64,000 nt of DNA from Streblospio benedicti (taxonomy: Eukaryota; Annelida; Polychaeta; Spionida; Spionidae), in the NCBI GenBank assembly GCA_019095985.1, contig CM032661.1, positions 27,815,602-27,879,601 of the forward strand, given 5' to 3'. The position numbers were made by a program, and so were the translations under genes. The notes under the pieces were generated by a model. It had not been told where the DNA came from. It searched no databases and worked only from the letters and a program-made list of their open reading frames with translations. This document shows positions 34,967 through 55,834 of this stretch, in pieces (the first letter of the stretch is position 1; each line of letters starts with the position of its first letter).

Positions 34967-35723
34967 GAATTGACCACGACAATTGAGTGGTCAATCACCA
35001 TTCTATCATGACTAAAATCCATTTTATTTTGAAATAAATCATATTATAACATTCTCATTGCCAGTCAATTTCGTTTGTTTTGAGCGCGCGGAGACGTCAA
35101 TTTCGTTTGTTTTGAGCGCGCGGAGGCGTTAGTCTAAACTGTTGCTCTCCGCACAGCATGAACATAAGCGTCATGCTGTATTGATATTGTGAGGAGTTTA
35201 GACTCCGCAGTTTTTTTTTGGGAGTTTTCCATCGCAAAATTGAAAGACGCTAGTTGACAATCAGCGTGGGTTACCGGTGATTTTTGCACGGAATGATAGA
35301 ATGATTCTATCATTCCGTGCAAAAATCACCGCCAATAACCCACGCTGATTGGTCAATCGCCATGCTCAATTTTGCGATGGAAAACACGCCCATAAAAAAA
35401 AAAACCACGGCGTTAGCTAAAACTCCTCACAATATCAATACAGCCGCTATGTGTTTCGTTGTTGCGGAGAGCAAATAGTTTAGACTAACGCCTCCATCAA
35501 AACTGTAGGAATTGACGTCTCTGAACAAAACAAACAAAATTGACTTGAATGTTGAATGTTATAATATGATTTATTTTAAAAATAAAATGGATTTTAGTCA
35601 TGTGGATTGGTTGATGATGAAAATTGAGCATGCTGACGTCTGATTTACCCTCACTTCTTTCGGGTAAATCAGACGTCAGCATGCTCAATTTTGCGATTGA
35701 CACTCCAATCTCGTGGTCAATTC
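34967..35723. mobile_element. Large foldback element with nested palindrome (757 bp)
   Basis: The ends 'gaattgaccacga' (34968) and 'tcgtggtcaattc' (35723) are inverted copies. A near-continuous inverted repeat runs inward to a perfect centre near 35302 ('tgatagaatgattctatca'), with arms over 250 bp. A second hairpin (35610-35705, 'agcatgctgacgtctgattt' mirrored) is nested near the right end. A 34 bp tandem duplication ('gtcaatttcgtttgttttga' unit) lies in the left arm at 35066-35130. There is no coding capacity. It is a MITE/foldback transposon, family unknown. Confidence 0.85.
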
Positions 35724-37190
35724 GTGTTATTGACAATGTTTTTAGGTGGCAATGCTTGCACACAAGGTAGGCTAAGGCTTGTACAGAACACATTCAAAAA
35801 ATCACTGTAACCAACATGCACGCACGCCATGGTACACAATACAAAACTTAAATAAGGGAGCTTCATCAGAGTAAGATATTGTACACGATTGCGTTCAGTG
35901 TTTACCAACAGTGTTTGCCATAGTGATTGTTGCTACATTTACGTTACTAAACAAATGTATGGAATTTCTAAATTTCAAAGGCACTGGATCATGCTAGAAA
36001 AATTCTTTCACAAAGATTCAAGGAGCATACTAGCGACGAAAAAAAGCGCTGTCTTGGACCAGGTGTCGAAGACAAGGATTGCATTTTACTTAAGTGAGAA
36101 TGCCGAGAGTAGAAAAAGAAAGATTAAGTAGCTTGTACATATTCACGAAATGATTTCAACCAATTTATACATAATGTTGTTATGGTCTGAGGCTCCACAT
36201 AACTTTATACGCACGTCTACCATAATTTGTCTTCCGTGGCAAACACACTCAACATGTGCATAAGACTGATATCTTACCACACGTTAATATATTCATACCA
36301 ATAGAAGTTTAGTGCAAATTAAATCCATGTTCTAGTCCTATTTGTCCCGTAAGCGGCAACACGTAGTAGGGTATAGCTGTAACCTAACCTTTGTGGAATT
36401 TAGCTGAAATCGAGGAGGGCCAACTTACACATTGACGAAATAAGGTTCGCATAAAATGCCAGAATATGTGTTAATATCTCCAACCGAGAGTCACTATTAG
36501 GCAGAGTAAACAGAAATTCTGTCACCATTAAATTGGCTCCATGCCCTCATTGTGAATGTATGAGGCTGGTGGTTTTTTTAAAAACTTGATCTTGTTAATT
36601 TCAAAGCCCCAACAAGAATAGATGCGCCGTGTCTTATAATATAATAAATGGACATATGTGGTAATACGGTTATATATGATGGGGAAAAAATCATTGAGTA
36701 AATGGTTGGGCCACCTACATGATGTACTTTCCCGAACAGAAAACCGTAAAATATACCCGAAAGAGCCGTAAAAGTAGTGCTATGAGCCTTCATCAGCTCC
36801 ACGACACAGTCACAGTGGCGACACTGATAGCCGTAATGTACATTACGGTCATCTCGATGACGCTGTGGACATTTTGTGCAGTGTTTAATGTTGCATTATC
36901 AATCGTTCGTTTTGTCATTTTTAAATTGATACGTACTACAACCCTGTTGATATATTGCTAGATAAAAGATATACCATATGTTATGGTCGAGTAATTTCTA
37001 TTGGATTGACAGTGGCAGAAGTTTGAGCTTTCTCTAGTACCCAAAACTGCACTTCACCAAACTTCATAAGTATAGTGCTTTACTAGTAGGTACTTAGTCT
37101 ACTTACCCAGTTCCTGCACTTAGTGAATTCTTGAAAAGAAGCATTGGTTATGCAGACCTAATCTGTGGTAAACATATGGATGTCATGCTT
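35724..37190. other. Spacer with small unsupported frames
   Basis: Frames of 80 codons at 35889-36131 (basic C-terminus) and 36719-36961 (hydrophobic) exist. Neither has splice sites, a family motif or a conserved start context that would support a gene. The rest is AT-rich. Confidence 0.4.
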
Positions 37191-37995
37191 TAAGCCAGGG
37201 GCACAAATAGCCATGCGGACAGTTTTGTTGCACGGCTTTTCACATCTGCGATGTCTACGGGACTTTCAGCATTCAGTGACAACCGTAAAGGTGTGGGCAC
37301 ACAAGCGAATTGAAGGCAGCACTGGCTCGGTGCGTTATGAGTGTGTCGGCAGTGGGAATTAGTTCATTAGGTTGTCCGTGAGTGCAACATGCTTCAAATG
37401 TGCATTATACTCACGTACAATGTAATTGTGATTCCTAAAGCATGGCATTCGTATGTCCATATAATGTCTTTGAACAGGGAGTGGACTGCGCCAGTAGGGC
37501 ATACTCACGGTGCGTATATGTACGGACAATGTGCGGTTAAATCCTTTGTATACGACATTTAGTGTGAGGTCTCCGTACTGCTTACATGTGGTGAGATGAC
37601 TGCTGACATTGGCTCACAGGCTGTAGCAGAAGTCTGCCATGTCAAACGTCTTCTGTGGCCACCGTACTACATTTAAAAACCCACTGGTTGTCACGGTCTC
37701 CATGAGTTCTTTTGGGAGTAGACTGGCCGTGGGACCTGATGTGCCCTAGATATTAGGAAGCACACAGTGCATATACAAAGTAAGTTGTAGGTGAGTACAA
37801 CTCACGCTGATGCATGATGTACTCACGGACACCCTATTGAAACTGCCGACTGCACTCATGACGCACCGAGCCAATGTGCATTTGCCCATACTCGGATTTA
37901 AGGTTGTCACTGCATACGGAAAATTTTGCAGACACCGCAGACATGAGAAAACCGTGCGGCTAGAATGTCCGCAAGTCTGGTTGTGTCCTTAGCTC
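37191..37995. mobile_element. Foldback element with about 190 bp inverted arms
   Basis: The left arm, about 37191-37390, and right arm, about 37800-37995, are inverted and roughly 75% alike. Shared blocks include 'ggctcggtgcgt' with 'acgcaccgagcc', 'gtcggcagt' with 'actgccgac', 'tgtccgtgagt' with 'actcacggaca' and 'agtgacaacc' with 'ggttgtcact'. The 400 bp middle has repeated 'actcac' blocks but no frame. Its sides grade into the surroundings; it is an old MITE/foldback. Confidence 0.7.
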
Positions 37996-38839
37996 AACGC
38001 ATCTACCGGCAGCCCCTCCTGCTTTCCGCATTGCGCATCTTGACGTGGGTCCTGAGTTGCTATAGGATTATTAATATGCCGTAATCGAGCATCTGGACTG
38101 ATTGACGTAGAGGTGAGAGTGTAACTAATCCACACACGAGTGGTTCAAGACCGTACAATATAACAGAAGACAGTAGACACAATAGCACCGGTATATACAT
38201 TTGTATTATTTACAGACACGTGACCTTTTACGCACACATATTCATACGAGTCTCTTGGATATGTAAACGTACATCGAACCAAGTAACTAAACTGTATGAG
38301 AATCTATATCACGTCTGACTTGTTACTTAATGCAAGCTAGCAAGTTTTATAAACAGTTATTTTTCAGATCCTACGCTTGATTAACCTAGCAGGGATCAGG
38401 GTAGACATTATGATTTGTATAACCACTTAATATTAATTAATGTTACTTGATTGAAGAAATGCATTACATAGATCCTCTAGCATAGAAACCCTAGATATAA
38501 GCTAGTCCCATCATTCTAGTGTTCTGTAGTTACAGTGATGTTCTAATGCACTTGTTTCCAGGGCCCTGCTGGAAAAAGTTGTTTCCACCGAGGTCCGCTT
38601 GTCCCGTTCTCAGCATAGTTGTTACAGAGTGAACCTGTCAAAATATAGCAAATATATTACACTATGATCGTTCTATATGATAACTATATTGCAATCGTCT
38701 ATACCGGTATATCGTTGCGTAATTATAGAATAGAATAAACATTAAAATATAGACAAAGGCGTTTCCCTACAGGAAATAATCATTACTAAACAGTAAAAAA
38801 AACCGCACAAAAACACGAAAAATAAATATAAAAAAATAA
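37996..38839. other. Spacer 3' of the 471-residue gene
   Basis: AT-rich, with no recognised repeat or exon. It probably includes the 3' UTR of the minus-strand gene that stops at 38840. Confidence 0.4.
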
Positions 38840-41648
38840 CTAAACAGGACCACCACCCTCCTGCACCTCGTACACCACAAACTCACCCTGCAGGCGGCGC
38901 CACCGCAGATCCCTGATGACCGCATCGCGTCGCAAGTTCGTCTTGTTGTGTGCCAGAAGCGCCCCCTTTTGCTCGTAGATGACGTCCGTCTGCGTCATCT
39001 CGCGCATCTGACGAATGAATGGGAATGATATATATCCACTGCCCACATTGGATGAAAAAAATCTTGACCCCCCCCCCCCCCCCACACACACACACACATT
39101 CCCTATCACATTGTTTGGACAAATCGCCCCCTCCCCGTCTCGATTGATTCATGAAAGATAACCTGCCAATAACCAAACGTGTCCGTATATCAGTACTCTA
39201 ATAAACCCAGACATTGGACCTTTCATTCCCAACTACATGTAGAGTAATACCATCATTCGTACACACATTCAATCGAACCGCACGCACCAACAGAGCCACA
39301 GACAACCACAAACTCACTTGTTGTTTGGCCGTATCGGCCAGATGTTCAGGCAGGTACGTGCTCAGCTTCTGGATGAGCTTTACATAATCCATGCTGGTGA
39401 CCTGCGCCCCTTTGTCGGGCAAACTCGCCCGCTTCTTCAGGTCAGCCCCACTGACTTTACGTCCATCCACTTTGTTTTCTTCTTTCAACAGACGGCTATA
39501 CTCTGCATCAAGATCAATATGTTCCACTTCGTCAACGTCTCTGCTGTCTAGAAGCTCGTTCATTTTGGGGAACAGATGCGTCGGATTTCTCTTGAGATAT
39601 TCTATGTCTCGTCGTTGTGACCTCGACGGCCCCTGCGCAGCACCCGTCTTCAATAGAGGAGTTACTTTCCCACGATTCGATGATTCGTCAGCATTGTCAC
39701 GTCCATTGACTGGGCTCTCTGAAATAGCGTGGCTAAACTCAGAACCACCGTCGCTGTTTTCCTCGTGTTCTGTCAACTTGGGAAATCTTGTTGAAGGTCG
39801 CGTCGATTTCTCTTGTGCCGACGATACAATCATCACCTTGGACACGTGACTTGGTGCTGCAGACGATACCGATTGGGACGTATCCACAACAAGTGGCAGT
39901 GTCTGTGACCGCTCGGCCGACTGTCCATACGACGGAGGCGACACGCTCTTTTTCTCGGCGGGCACTTCATAAAGAGTCGTCTGTGTTGAACTTCCAAATG
40001 TAGGACATGTTGATGCTTCTCGGGCTGTTACAACGTGGCGTGGGGTAATTTCTCCTTGGGGAATTTTAGTCCTTTTCAGGGGTCGTCGCATTTCAGGGTT
40101 TGTTTGACTACGAACTTGAAGGCCATCTGCAGCGCCTCTGCCCGGACTTGGGATGACATTTATTGTCCGGGGTCTCTCAGGGGTGCTGTCGGTCGCTTTT
40201 AGGTCACGGGGTTTTGCTGAGCAGCTTTGATTAGTCTTGCCTTTGTTGATATAGGGGTTCAATCCCTTTTCAAATACCTTCAAAACGAAATACCACAAAA
40301 AATGTTGACACAATAATCGTACGATGGTTAGCAGAGCGCGCAAAATTTTTATCATCTATATATGATTACGTTGTATATCATACAATATTACAAATAACAT
40401 GAATAACATTAATAAGGAATTGGTGTAAAAAAATCATGCCCATTGCCCAAGGATACACTTTCTCCTCTGTCTGAACCCGCTCTTAAAACAAAGAGTATTG
40501 TAACAAAAATGATCTTATGTTGTGTATGACTGCAAGTGTGCAGGTTGGTTGTTGCATCACCACAGAGTATAAAGTAGATTAATTGTATAGGTAAAGCTTG
40601 TCCCCAGTTACACACACCTTGATAGGGCTCAGTTTTGTTGTTTACTATGCCCACTATATGATGAGGTAACCCGTACTCTATACGGACAGCAAGTAGGGCT
40701 GTCGACTTATTCTTATTCTCAATATTAGAGCCTCCGAGATTAACTGGAGGTTGACCTCTCTCGCTGTGGACTCTACCTGCGTGGCTATGCATAGAGCACG
40801 CCCGAAGCACGGTGTGTCAGCACTGTTGCAAAGTCCCCCCACCCCCCACCGGCTGGTAAACCTCTCGTGAAACCCAGGGGCTAGTCACCACCAGTGCAAC
40901 TCGGGTAACCAAGGCCACCGCCGTATACCTTGTGCAAGCGGCGGGTCTCGTTGTAACTGGCATCCTATAACTTTATTCCCAGTAGCACCGACAGAGAATT
41001 TAACATTCGTAATAAAAAAAAAACAGCTGTTGTGACCTGCTCGATGAAGAATGTCCTCTGCACGTGGTAGAGTTTCACATGGCGCCGGCGTTGTTCGCGC
41101 TGCACAGACGAGAGCTTGTGCTCTAGGAACTTCTGGTGCATGGGGTTGGTGAAACACAGTGCCGTGCCTACTTGGGTGCGCTTAAACGCCTGCAAGCAGT
41201 ACCGGTCTAGTCAGTATTCACTAGCAGGGTATTTATTTAGTGTCTACTATCGCAGGCTAGAATAAAGCTTAGAATTAATTTATACTTCTACCAAGATCGG
41301 CGTCCTACTTACCCGATCACAAAGAGCATTGTGATTTTGAGCACTGAGCTTTATTCGAGACTGCAATAGCATCTCCGCCATGATTATTTAGCAACCACTC
41401 AGTTTGGTATTTTGATGTTGTTTAAAAAAAATATTTTTAATTCTCTACCCAACGATTTGAAAAAAAAATGTTTTATTGACATTGTTTCGGCCTCTTGGTC
41501 CTCATAACTGAATTCTGTAAAAATGCACGCAATACCAAGTTAATGTGATCAGTGCCTTCACCTGCGAAAAGTCGAGTCTCTCCAGCATGGACGAGTCGTC
41601 GTCGGTAGGAGCTGGGTAGCGATCCTCGCACGGCTCTGCTGGCTTCAT
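38840..41648 (-). CDS. Protein of unknown function with helical N-terminus (471 residues)
   Basis: Five exons fit in phase on the minus strand: 41562-41648 (MKPAEPCEDRYPAPTDDDSS...), 41313-41360 (SRIKLSAQNHNALCDR), 41037-41189, 39318-40277 and 38840-39007 (stop). The third exon is basic and helical (QKFLEHKLSSVQREQRRRHV) with TQVGTALCFTNP before it. The long fourth exon is Ser/Pro/Thr-rich and mostly disordered, ending in an amphipathic helix (YVKLIQKLSTYLPEHL). The last exon has MREMTQTDVIYEQKGALL and a basic helix (NLRRDAVIRDLRWRRLQ). No enzyme or membrane motif is seen. The conserved-looking ends with a variable middle suggest a scaffold or adaptor; I do not recognise the family. An alternative start (MAEMLLQ at 41381) would skip the first exon. 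Confidence 0.72.
39068..39100. repeat. C-run followed by (CA)n microsatellite
   Basis: A run of C followed by 'acacacacacacac' lies in the last intron of the unknown minus-strand gene. It accounts for small Gly-rich frames on the minus strand here. Confidence 0.9.
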
Positions 41649-44600
41649 GGCTACACAGAATAAGTGCAAAAGGCGAGATGCAATTGTGGAACATACCATA
41701 TACAACATCGCTGTGCATTAACATTTACTCCTTTACTAATCTGTAATCACGTCACTAAAAACGCCCCACTGATTTCTTCAGGCACGATCATCGCTGATTT
41801 GTAGGCGGTGAATTTAACCCTTGAAAGTCACCGTATGATTTTGCAGCCATTGTCATGTAACTCAAGAGTTACACAGTATAATGCGGAATGCACCTTTCGC
41901 CATTTGCAATACATGTACATGTCAATGTCACCGTATATTTCTGAATCAGCGTATGTAATGTCTGTGATTGGATGTTCTAGACCCCTATACATGTATGTTG
42001 AATAATATTTTATTCAAGTCTTTCTGGCTGTATCTGATGAAAGATTGATGTTTACAGAATTGTGTACAGCCATATCAAAGTTTCAATATTTTGAGTATCA
42101 ATAAACTTATTACCACCATCCTCTCACCACATGACAGTGATTATCAAATTTACAGATTGCAGTGTGCAACTTACCTGTTAACGTCTGTTTTTACTAGCAT
42201 CTACAACGTCAAATGCCATGTAACAAACTCCAGAAATCAAAACGGTATATTCCTCGATGTAGCAGGACTGAGTACAAAATGTATCAATATCCAGGAGGTC
42301 GATTTTCGTATATGTAGATTATACTATCAATTTAGAAACGCGATATGGCATAACACTACAGACTTTATGTGCATTGAATAGGATCACATGTGGACCCCAA
42401 AGCTACGCTGGCTTTTTAACAATTCCTCTTTGTGAACCGATTGTCTAAAGATCAATCCCAGTTATTCTTTCTATTATTATGTATCTTTACATTTGGGCGT
42501 TGAGTTGTTGGTAATTATTCACATTTGGAAGAACAGGTAAACAAGTGGGCGACTTGACACATGAGACGGCATGTGCATTGCGAAAAATACAAACGTCTGC
42601 ACTCTTGCAAATAGCTCTACATGATTAGCTAAAGATTATACCATCTGTGTACATTTAAAATTATATTATTAAAAAATAGTTTTTTTACAACTAGTCTTGC
42701 ATAATTTTCTGTAGGCTATTGCTATAGTCTGTACATTTCTGGAGTTACAGAAAATAAAGCATCCCGCATCTGACAACCGCACAATTCTAGACGAATATAT
42801 AATACATTTGTAGTTTGTAGCATTTTCTGATCAAATGCTGCCACTAGTATAGTGATCCATAGTAATTGAATAAACACAACAACAATTACATCAGTAATGA
42901 TGACTTTTATTCTAATGGATCCAAATATATTTATGAAATATCGCTGTCTGTCGTCACTCATACAAACACACTAACTAGAATCAAGACAACAAATGAACAC
43001 GATAATTGAGAATTATACAGTTGTAAATAGCTTAAGAGTAATGGTAGTCCTTCATTGTAATCCACGCACCAGAGAAACTGTTGGGATGCCACAGTGGCTG
43101 AGTGAAACATAAATCTATACATGTACATCGCCCTATGACATCCGATGGAAATTGTAAATCACACACATATATACATTGAGGTATACTAACGCAAGTGTAA
43201 TACATGCACCTTTGTAAGCATAAATATGATGCATACTATGAGCTAATTTTAAAGGTCTTAAAATGACACATGTACATCCTGAAACACTCACAAGCTACTT
43301 TCATTCATCAACAAATATATCGATATATGTTAACACGCATAAAGCCAATAAATGTATGGATTAGTATGGCTATTTGTTTTGTTTTTATTCCATTGTGAGC
43401 AATGAAAACTTCTGAAATTTATTATCTTTCTTATAACCATGCATGCAACTCCTTACAAAATAATTTTGACTCTATATTTACCCTTTTCTTCCGCTGAGAT
43501 CTTATATTACAAATACCATATCAGTTGGTTATCTTGGCACAATATTTCGATTTTAATGCTAATGGTTTGAAACAAATTTCTGTTGGACAAGTAAATATAA
43601 TTAGTATGGATCAAAACATTTAGTTATTTCAGTGTAGCAAACCCTTCAAATACAATAGTGCAATTTCAATTGTCTTAAAAGTCCAAACATTGTTTTATTG
43701 TGTTGCAGTTATTTCAACCGGACCGTACTATTGCGTTAATTATTAGTCTGTAATTCATATATATTTTAAAATTAATCACTGCCGTTGCTATTACTATGCA
43801 ATCACTAAAAATTCTCATGAAAAGATTGCAATTTTCTTTGTGAACCAGATATTGTAAACCACAATTAAATACACAGATTAACTTACAACCAAATATGGAT
43901 GTTGGTGCATTGCACAGGCATTCCAATAGTTTCATAGAAGTGCAAGACCCATTTGTAAGCATTTTAATTCTTTATCAAATATTGCGCCCGTCCCTGTCAT
44001 ATAGTTACTAACTTTGTAATATATCTTAGACTATAATTGTTATTTACGACTGAAGTAGCTATCATGCTAGTCACAAGCGATGTTCAAAAATTCTACAAGA
44101 ATTGGGAGTTTAACAATTCCACAAGAATTGGATAAAACACATATCAATAAAGAATCATGAAACTCACTTATATATAAATACCTTTGACATGAAATTAGAA
44201 AACCAATGACATTAATTAAGTTAACATTGAGACTTAAGATACTTCAGAATAGTGTTGAAAATATTGTCCATGTATAAGATAGTTACGCAATTACTCAATA
44301 AATTTACACTAGATTATACATGTAAAATGCCAGAGATGGGGAATTACGGCATTTACCAAATAAGGAAATATAAATACAATACTTTGTCTTGAAAATATTT
44401 TACACGTAGCACCTCTGTGACAAACTGCATCATCACAGTGCATAACAAGCATAAGAAAATATCTTCTCACCATTCATGATATTAATTAATTAATTAGTTA
44501 ATAACATAAAGCTTGGTTTTATGGTTTTACTTTATTTGAAACCTGCGGTGGGACACGATGTGCAAGTGTCAATCAATAAAATCTGATTAACCTACAAATA

Positions 44601-44769
44601 GACTAGACTCTCGATGTTATTTCATATCACAACATTAAGACAACATTTGAAAAGTGGACTAAACTGCTTTTAACTTCTGATATTTCAAACCCGATTTCCT
44701 CTGAATAAATACATTTGAAAAGGAAAAGGAAAAGAAAATACACGACACGTGCTTGTCGTCTCTTGTTCA
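41649..44769. other. Intergenic spacer between two minus-strand genes
   Basis: It holds the putative promoter of the 471-residue gene (near 41650-41800, no clear TATA box) and the 3' UTR of the SLC16 gene, with AATAAA on the minus strand at 44531-44536, about 235 nt past its stop. The rest is AT-rich, and small frames at 42091-42381, 42722-42961 and 43714-43962 lack support. Confidence 0.5.
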
Positions 44770-52479
<7,710 letters not shown>

Positions 52480-52799
52480 TCTGAGACCATACAATTCTGA
52501 CTACTGTCTTTGTTTGATAGAGAGCACCGATCATCATATTTTATCATATTGTACGGTGTTTTTGGTCCCATTGTGACAGTTTCGTTGTTCATGAGATGTG
52601 CAATGTTTCCCTTTCAAAAGATTTATTGGGTAAGACTGTGTAGTTTTACTATTTATGATAGGCTACTGTGAACAAAAGGTCTGTTGCAAATTAATACGAA
52701 CCACTGCTGTCGGTGCATTTTTACATTGCGTACATTGCATTTTATTTTATTCCTACAAGAAATTAGGGCCGTGGCTCAAGCGAAAACCAAGAGCACGGT

Positions 52800-52819
52800 C
52801 ACGTGAGCTGCATCACGTG
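52800..52819. promoter_or_regulatory. Two CACGTG E-boxes upstream of the SLC16 start codon
   Basis: CACGTG occurs at 52800-52805 and again at 52814-52819, about 320 bp upstream of the transporter ATG at 52479. The first sits in GTCACGTGAG, close to the MITF/TFE (CLEAR) type; USF, MYC or CLOCK-type bHLH factors also bind CACGTG. Function is inferred from position only. Confidence 0.4.
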
Positions 52820-53949
52820 CATGGCCATAGAGTAAAACGTGAAAATCCGAACCCGTCTGACTGTGTCACATAGAAAAAAAAGCAAACATAGATATTTTTT
52901 ATCCATCAGACCAGTTTAAAGCGGTTAATATTTCTGCTTTGTTTATCAATATAGGTACATTGTGAAGGATTGTTTATTATTGGTGCCCTAACAATATTGA
53001 GATTTTGATAAGACGTGTCTGGTTTGAAGATGTTAGCTTTCAAGCAGATTTTATCTGATACGACGAAGTCAATGTGTAAATACAATGATGTTTGCTGTCA
53101 ATGGACACAATGAACTAATATTCATGTATCTGACAAATAAAATACTTAAGAAACACTTCTTCCAATATGACAATAACATTGTATATAAAGGGACTACCAT
53201 CTATCATTATTCAGGCGTGTATAGGAAAAGCCCAGGGTGTTGGGTTAAGAAAGAAATTATTCAGTTTCCTCTGGGGCTAACATTTTCAAACAAATGTTGG
53301 CAAGGGTCTGAAATGCTTTCCATATAATGGTTTAATTTTTTCATACCCTACCGATTGCATACGGAATTTAAATCCCTAATATGCTAAGAAAATCTATGAA
53401 AGATTTGAAGCAAAAGTGCAACATTTGATAAACGTGTTTGGTTCCTATCCAAGGTTAACATGTAAGTGAACACTTTAATGCTGAAGTGTGGTTAGGTACC
53501 TCGTTCATGCAAATCAATGCAAATTGCGTGGATCTGGGTATTTGTATTTTAGTATTATGTGTGTATTGCAGTTAAAATTGATGCATACTAATTCATTTGC
53601 AATATTTTTATCCTTGAACATATCTAAAGTGTATTTGTGTGTGTTTTCTGCCTTCTTTTCCTTCTTTCTTTTTGTAATTCATTGGCTTGCGCAGAAACCA
53701 CTGCGTTTATGAAGTGGGCTTAGCTAGTGTTGGTGAATGAACTGTTGATCAAATCCATGTTTTTATACTGTAAGTATATTGTCTGCAATAAACTTCCACA
53801 CATACGAAATACGGTGAACAATCATAGATATCCGCTATAAGCACATAAATAGTTGGATTTAATAAGGGTTTTAACCGCAATTGTTGTTAATGCCTAATCC
53901 ACTTATTCAGCTCTATTTTTCTTCTCTTTTTTCTTTTTGCCTTCTCGAT
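52820..53949. other. Gene-free AT-rich spacer
   Basis: Frames at 53085-53327 and 53488-53712 have no motif or splice support. Nothing else is recognised. Confidence 0.45.
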
Positions 53950-54294
53950 AGCAAGCATGTTCCGTTCCTACCACTATATTGACACAGCTGAAGACAAGGA
54001 TTCCAACACCAGGCATTCATTTAAATACATCAAATGGTGTGGAGGCTAGCATCATTACATTAGATGATTAGAAACCCACAACCTCTGGTTTGGGATGATA
54101 ACTGACAAAGTATTATGCTGGGGGTTACAGAGACAACGGTTCGTCCGTGAAACATTTGTTTGAAATGATGTAATCATTCTTGTCTCAGAATCACGGGATT
54201 GTGAAATCAAATGTCGCCAGGGTCAAATGGAAGCTGAGGGCTGTAAAAAACCTGTCTTCAGTTATTTCAATATAGTGGTAGGAACGTGCTAGCT
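53950..54294. mobile_element. MITE with about 45 bp terminal inverted repeats
   Basis: 'ttcctaccactatattga' near the left end (53966) is mirrored as 'tcaatatagtggtaggaa' near the right end (54267-54284), and 'ctgaagacaagg' pairs with 'cctgtcttcag'. It is about 345 bp with no frame. Confidence 0.75.
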
Positions 54295-54299
54295 AAACA

Positions 54300-54480
54300 G
54301 TAGCGCTTCTATGGCCGAGTGGATAGGGCGCTGGACTTGCGACCGCAAGGTCGTGGGTTCTTATGCTTGTCGGCTCATGTTGTGGGTGTTAAGGAAAATC
54401 ATATCTAAATAGTTGCTCGCAGCTTCGCGACAGCGAATCGTTAATTAGGTACAGTCTTTGTGTTGAAAGATTGAATGAAT
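54300..54480 (+). mobile_element. tRNA-like SINE, third copy or separate family
   Basis: It begins AGCGCTTCTATGGCCGAGTG (A-box TGGCCGAGTGGA), with a B-box-like GTCGTGGGTTC about 45 bp on. The T-arm and acceptor stem do not fold as a real tRNA. The 3' body differs from copies A and B, so it may be another SINE family sharing a tRNA head. Confidence 0.55.
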
Positions 54481-55834
54481 GAAAGAGTGAATGAGTGATT
54501 GTGTTGGTGATTACCATTGTACGCGGAATGTGCTGCCAGTGCAAGTATGTGAGAAATGATCAATAAATGTGCCAATGAATTGGTGTAAAATGGTAAGTCA
54601 TAAGAGCAAGACTTGGATCATAAACAACCACATTTACATTTAAAGAAAGAGAGGAATAGAATTGAAGACAAAAGTGCACTTGGGAAATACATATTACTTT
54701 AATCCACTTATTGATGACAAGCGTCATTCGTGCTAGTTATTAGAAATAGGGAAACACATAAACAGCAATGAGTATTGCCTATTTAAAAATACTTACAGGT
54801 GGATAGATATATATCCAGTGACCACTGACGGTATATCCAGATCTCAGAGTGAACAATAAACAATCAAGGTCCATATATGTAGCAGTTATCATTTCCTATC
54901 AACGCATTTTAGGCCTGTCAATTTGTACATTGAAATGGAAATTTTGACTAACTAACGAATCAATTGCGTTTTATTTCTTTCAGGTTTCAGGAATGGCGGG
55001 AAAAAATTCTAAAAATTCACCAGCGGGGAAATTTATTTTTTATAATAATCTCAAAATGCACGCCATAAATTACAAAATAGTGTCCTAAACCTTTTCATTG
55101 TTGATTTTTGACACATTATTGCTATTGTTCAATGATAGAAAATCACATGTAAAGGTTCTAAGATTGAGTTATTAAAGATTGGGTTATTAATGACTTTGAT
55201 ATAATTTCAAGGTCAAAATGATCTAAATTACTCTATTAGTATAGCACACACTATTAGTCACAATAATTGATTCTATGCAAACATTTGTAATTCACATCAG
55301 TATATAAATCATAATTAGAATATTAATCGATACAATGTTGCAATGTACAGCCAATGAAAAGAATACCGTCACTGATAACAGTTGAACTACATGTGGGGCC
55401 GGGGTAGAGAGGGTAACGGCAAAGCTGTTATTCCTCAAAGAAAATTAAACTATTATATATTTCTTCTATTTTTTTCTACTCCTAAACAGCCCGTTTCGGC
55501 ATGGTACAAGACATAGTTAGTCCTTTACTCTATCTATTCTATTTTTCTTATTTTACATTTATGATATACACAGAAAATAAAGATAAGTATTCGTCTTTGT
55601 AAATAGGTCATGAAAAGCGCCCCCAGTGAGGGCAAACCAGTGTTTTATACTTGGAAATCACTGGAAAACACCTGTGGAGCAACTTCAAGGCCGACACAGT
55701 CTTTAGCTCTTTACTCATTAGAACTTCAACAGTTCCAAGTGTGAGAACAACATTTTAAGTAGTAGCATAGTAACCCATAACTTGCAGCTTGCTTATAATT
55801 ACATTGGTTAGTGTAATTTTGGTGATGATTAGAG
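54481..55834. other. Gene-free AT-rich spacer
   Basis: No exon, inverted repeat or known repeat family was recognised in this stretch. Confidence 0.45.

Noticed and set aside
36719-36961. Hydrophobic 80-codon frame as a small membrane protein
   Set aside because: No splice signals, family motif or context; AT-rich DNA often gives hydrophobic frames.
39391-39849. 152-codon plus-strand frame
   Set aside because: Antisense of the long exon of the 471-residue gene, whose minus frame fits five exons in phase.
41361-41381. ATG at 41381 (MAEMLLQ) as the start of the 471-residue gene
   Set aside because: Possible, but the exon 41562-41648 splices in phase to an acceptor inside this stretch and gives a longer, coherent N-terminus; kept only as an alternative.
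54304-54375. Possible functional tRNA gene
   Set aside because: A-box and anticodon-like arm are present, but the T-arm and acceptor stem do not pair; better explained as a SINE head.
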